Below, one piece after another: positions 63,529 through 64,000 of a DNA stretch of 64,000 nucleotides; the first letter of the stretch is position 1, and every line of letters begins with the position of its first letter. The notes under the pieces were generated by a model. That model saw only the letters and a program-made list of their open reading frames with translations. It made no database searches and was not told where the DNA came from. The stretch is from Denticeps clupeoides (lineage: Eukaryota; Chordata; Actinopteri; Clupeiformes; Denticipitidae). The stretch lies in assembly GCF_900700375.1 (NCBI RefSeq), contig NW_021630118.1, positions 124,001-188,000 of the forward strand, given 5' to 3'. The translations under genes and the position numbers were made by a program.

Positions 63529-64000
63529 GTTCTTTTTTAATTAGACAAGAGTCACTTGGGACTAGGAAGATGTTGTACCAAGATTAGCATGGAACTTGCA
63601 AAAGGATGACCCACAAATTAGTGAAGTGCTCCATATTTTCAACTTTTTTTGATTGACAAATAGGAACTAGGGTTCCTTAGGAAAAGGAAGATGCTGTGAC
63701 AAATTCCAAATGTTTCTTTTATTTTCAAAGCAAACACACAGCGATAAAGACCATAAGAAGATCAGAAACTTTTCAAACTGCAAATGGTGTCAATGTATTG
63801 ATGAAGTTGTTCATGTAGTGGACAATCTCAATCATGCAGTCTAGATGCCCACATATTGGGATTTTGTAGGAGTCAAAACTAGCAAAATGCAAAGGTACAA
63901 CCTCAGTCTGTGAAGACCTTATAATTGAGAATGAAATTTCCCCTTCCAAAAAAGCATGAACTATAATGAAATGGCAGCAGATTGGCTGCCAGTACCTTAA

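Larger units (their letters stand above)
58261..63600. other. Indel-rich stretch of the array
   Basis: Single-base gains and losses appear in U6, psiU6, promoter and spacer alike, and not in the matching units upstream. Examples: CGAAATTGAATG near 58470, ACTAAATTGG near 60485, GTGTTGCTGC at 62411, CCCCCTGCG near 63481. This fits a poorly corrected assembly more than natural change, which should spare no copy elsewhere. Confidence 0.65.
1..64000 (+). repeat. U6 snRNA tandem array, ~1 kb unit, 64 U6-derived loci
   Basis: Every stretch of the window belongs to a head-to-tail repeat in one orientation; no unique flanking DNA is seen on either side. Distances between successive U6 starts are mostly 998, 1053-1062, 1037, 907 or 890 bp, each value tied to a unit type. 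A decayed U6-like segment (psiU6) begins 34 nt and ends 112 nt after the last T of the U6 locus; I checked this offset in the first nine units, and the same segment can be read in every later unit, with shifts of a few bases after 58 kb. The remaining spacer holds no recognisable gene. Tandem snRNA gene arrays are known in several animals; the nested order of unit types here is read directly from the sequence. Confidence 0.97.
58400..64000 (+). repeat. Higher-order block 11 (cut by window end): V-D-F-T-E-L
   Basis: Six units in the basic order, then the window ends inside the L unit. Small insertions and deletions are much denser here than in the same units elsewhere. Confidence 0.8.

Noticed and set aside
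1-64000. CRISPR array
   Set aside because: Repeats are about 1 kb with no short repeat-spacer alternation.
1-64000. LTR, LINE or SINE origin of the unit
   Set aside because: No terminal repeats, target-site duplications, poly-A tail or protein remnants. U6 copies keep promoters and a fixed phase, so they are not retroposed.
1-64000. 5S rRNA, tRNA or other snRNA genes inside the spacer
   Set aside because: I looked for A/B boxes, Sm sites and known snRNA cores and saw none beyond U6 and its decayed relatives.

Overview
The whole 64 kb window is one head-to-tail tandem array on the + strand. Its unit is about 0.9-1.06 kb and is built around a U6 spliceosomal snRNA sequence. I count 64 U6-derived loci and see no protein-coding gene that I can support. 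The U6 is clearly metazoan: it has the 5' stem-loop, the ACAGAGA box, the AGC triad, the internal stem-loop and a TATA box at -29, as in Pol III type 3 promoters. Loss of CpG in decayed copies suggests a methylated, vertebrate-like genome. The species cannot be named from this sequence. All positions inside U6 below use human U6 numbering (106 nt, ending in the first four T).

A typical unit reads, left to right: upstream motifs (CRE-like, E-box, CACCC/GC box, CCAAT, octamer-like); a TATA box; a U6 locus; a T6 terminator; a second, decayed U6-like segment (psiU6) starting 34 nt after the U6 end; a faint third U6-like segment; then several hundred bases of non-coding spacer.

Seven recurring unit types are recognisable from the U6 itself and from spacer differences. 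F: full, near-consensus U6. L: full U6, but a 146-bp deletion in the spacer behind it. C: full U6 with A83 changed to C (copy 21 lacks this change). V: full-length U6 with A50 to T, T74 to A and usually G95 to A. D and E: U6 with an internal 55-nt deletion but an intact promoter; the two differ in their spacers. T: promoter and first 17 nt of U6 deleted. Of 64 loci, 29 are F/L/C (candidate functional), 11 are V, 16 are D/E and 8 are T.

The types follow a higher-order pattern. The basic block is V-D-F-T-E-L-C (about 6.95 kb). A 5-unit version, V-D-F-L-C (about 5.05 kb), lacks T and E. Blocks in order: 138-9141 VDFDFTELC; 9142-14194 VDFLC; 14195-21145 VDFTELC; 21146-24082 VTE; 24083-29136 VDFLC; 29137-36085 VDFTELC; 36086-38033 VT; 38034-43089 VDFLC; 43090-50193 VDFTEFC; 50194-58399 VTEFFFFC; 58400-end VDFTEL. 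A third level is visible: 9142-24082, 24083-38033 and 38034-58399 each read 5-mer, 7-mer, then a short block starting V-T. Hybrid units mark past unequal crossovers.

From about 58.2 kb, and more mildly from about 46.6 kb, small insertions and deletions become frequent in all parts of the unit. This looks like poorer consensus quality rather than biology. The recurring short reading frames are by-products of repetition and are rejected as genes.
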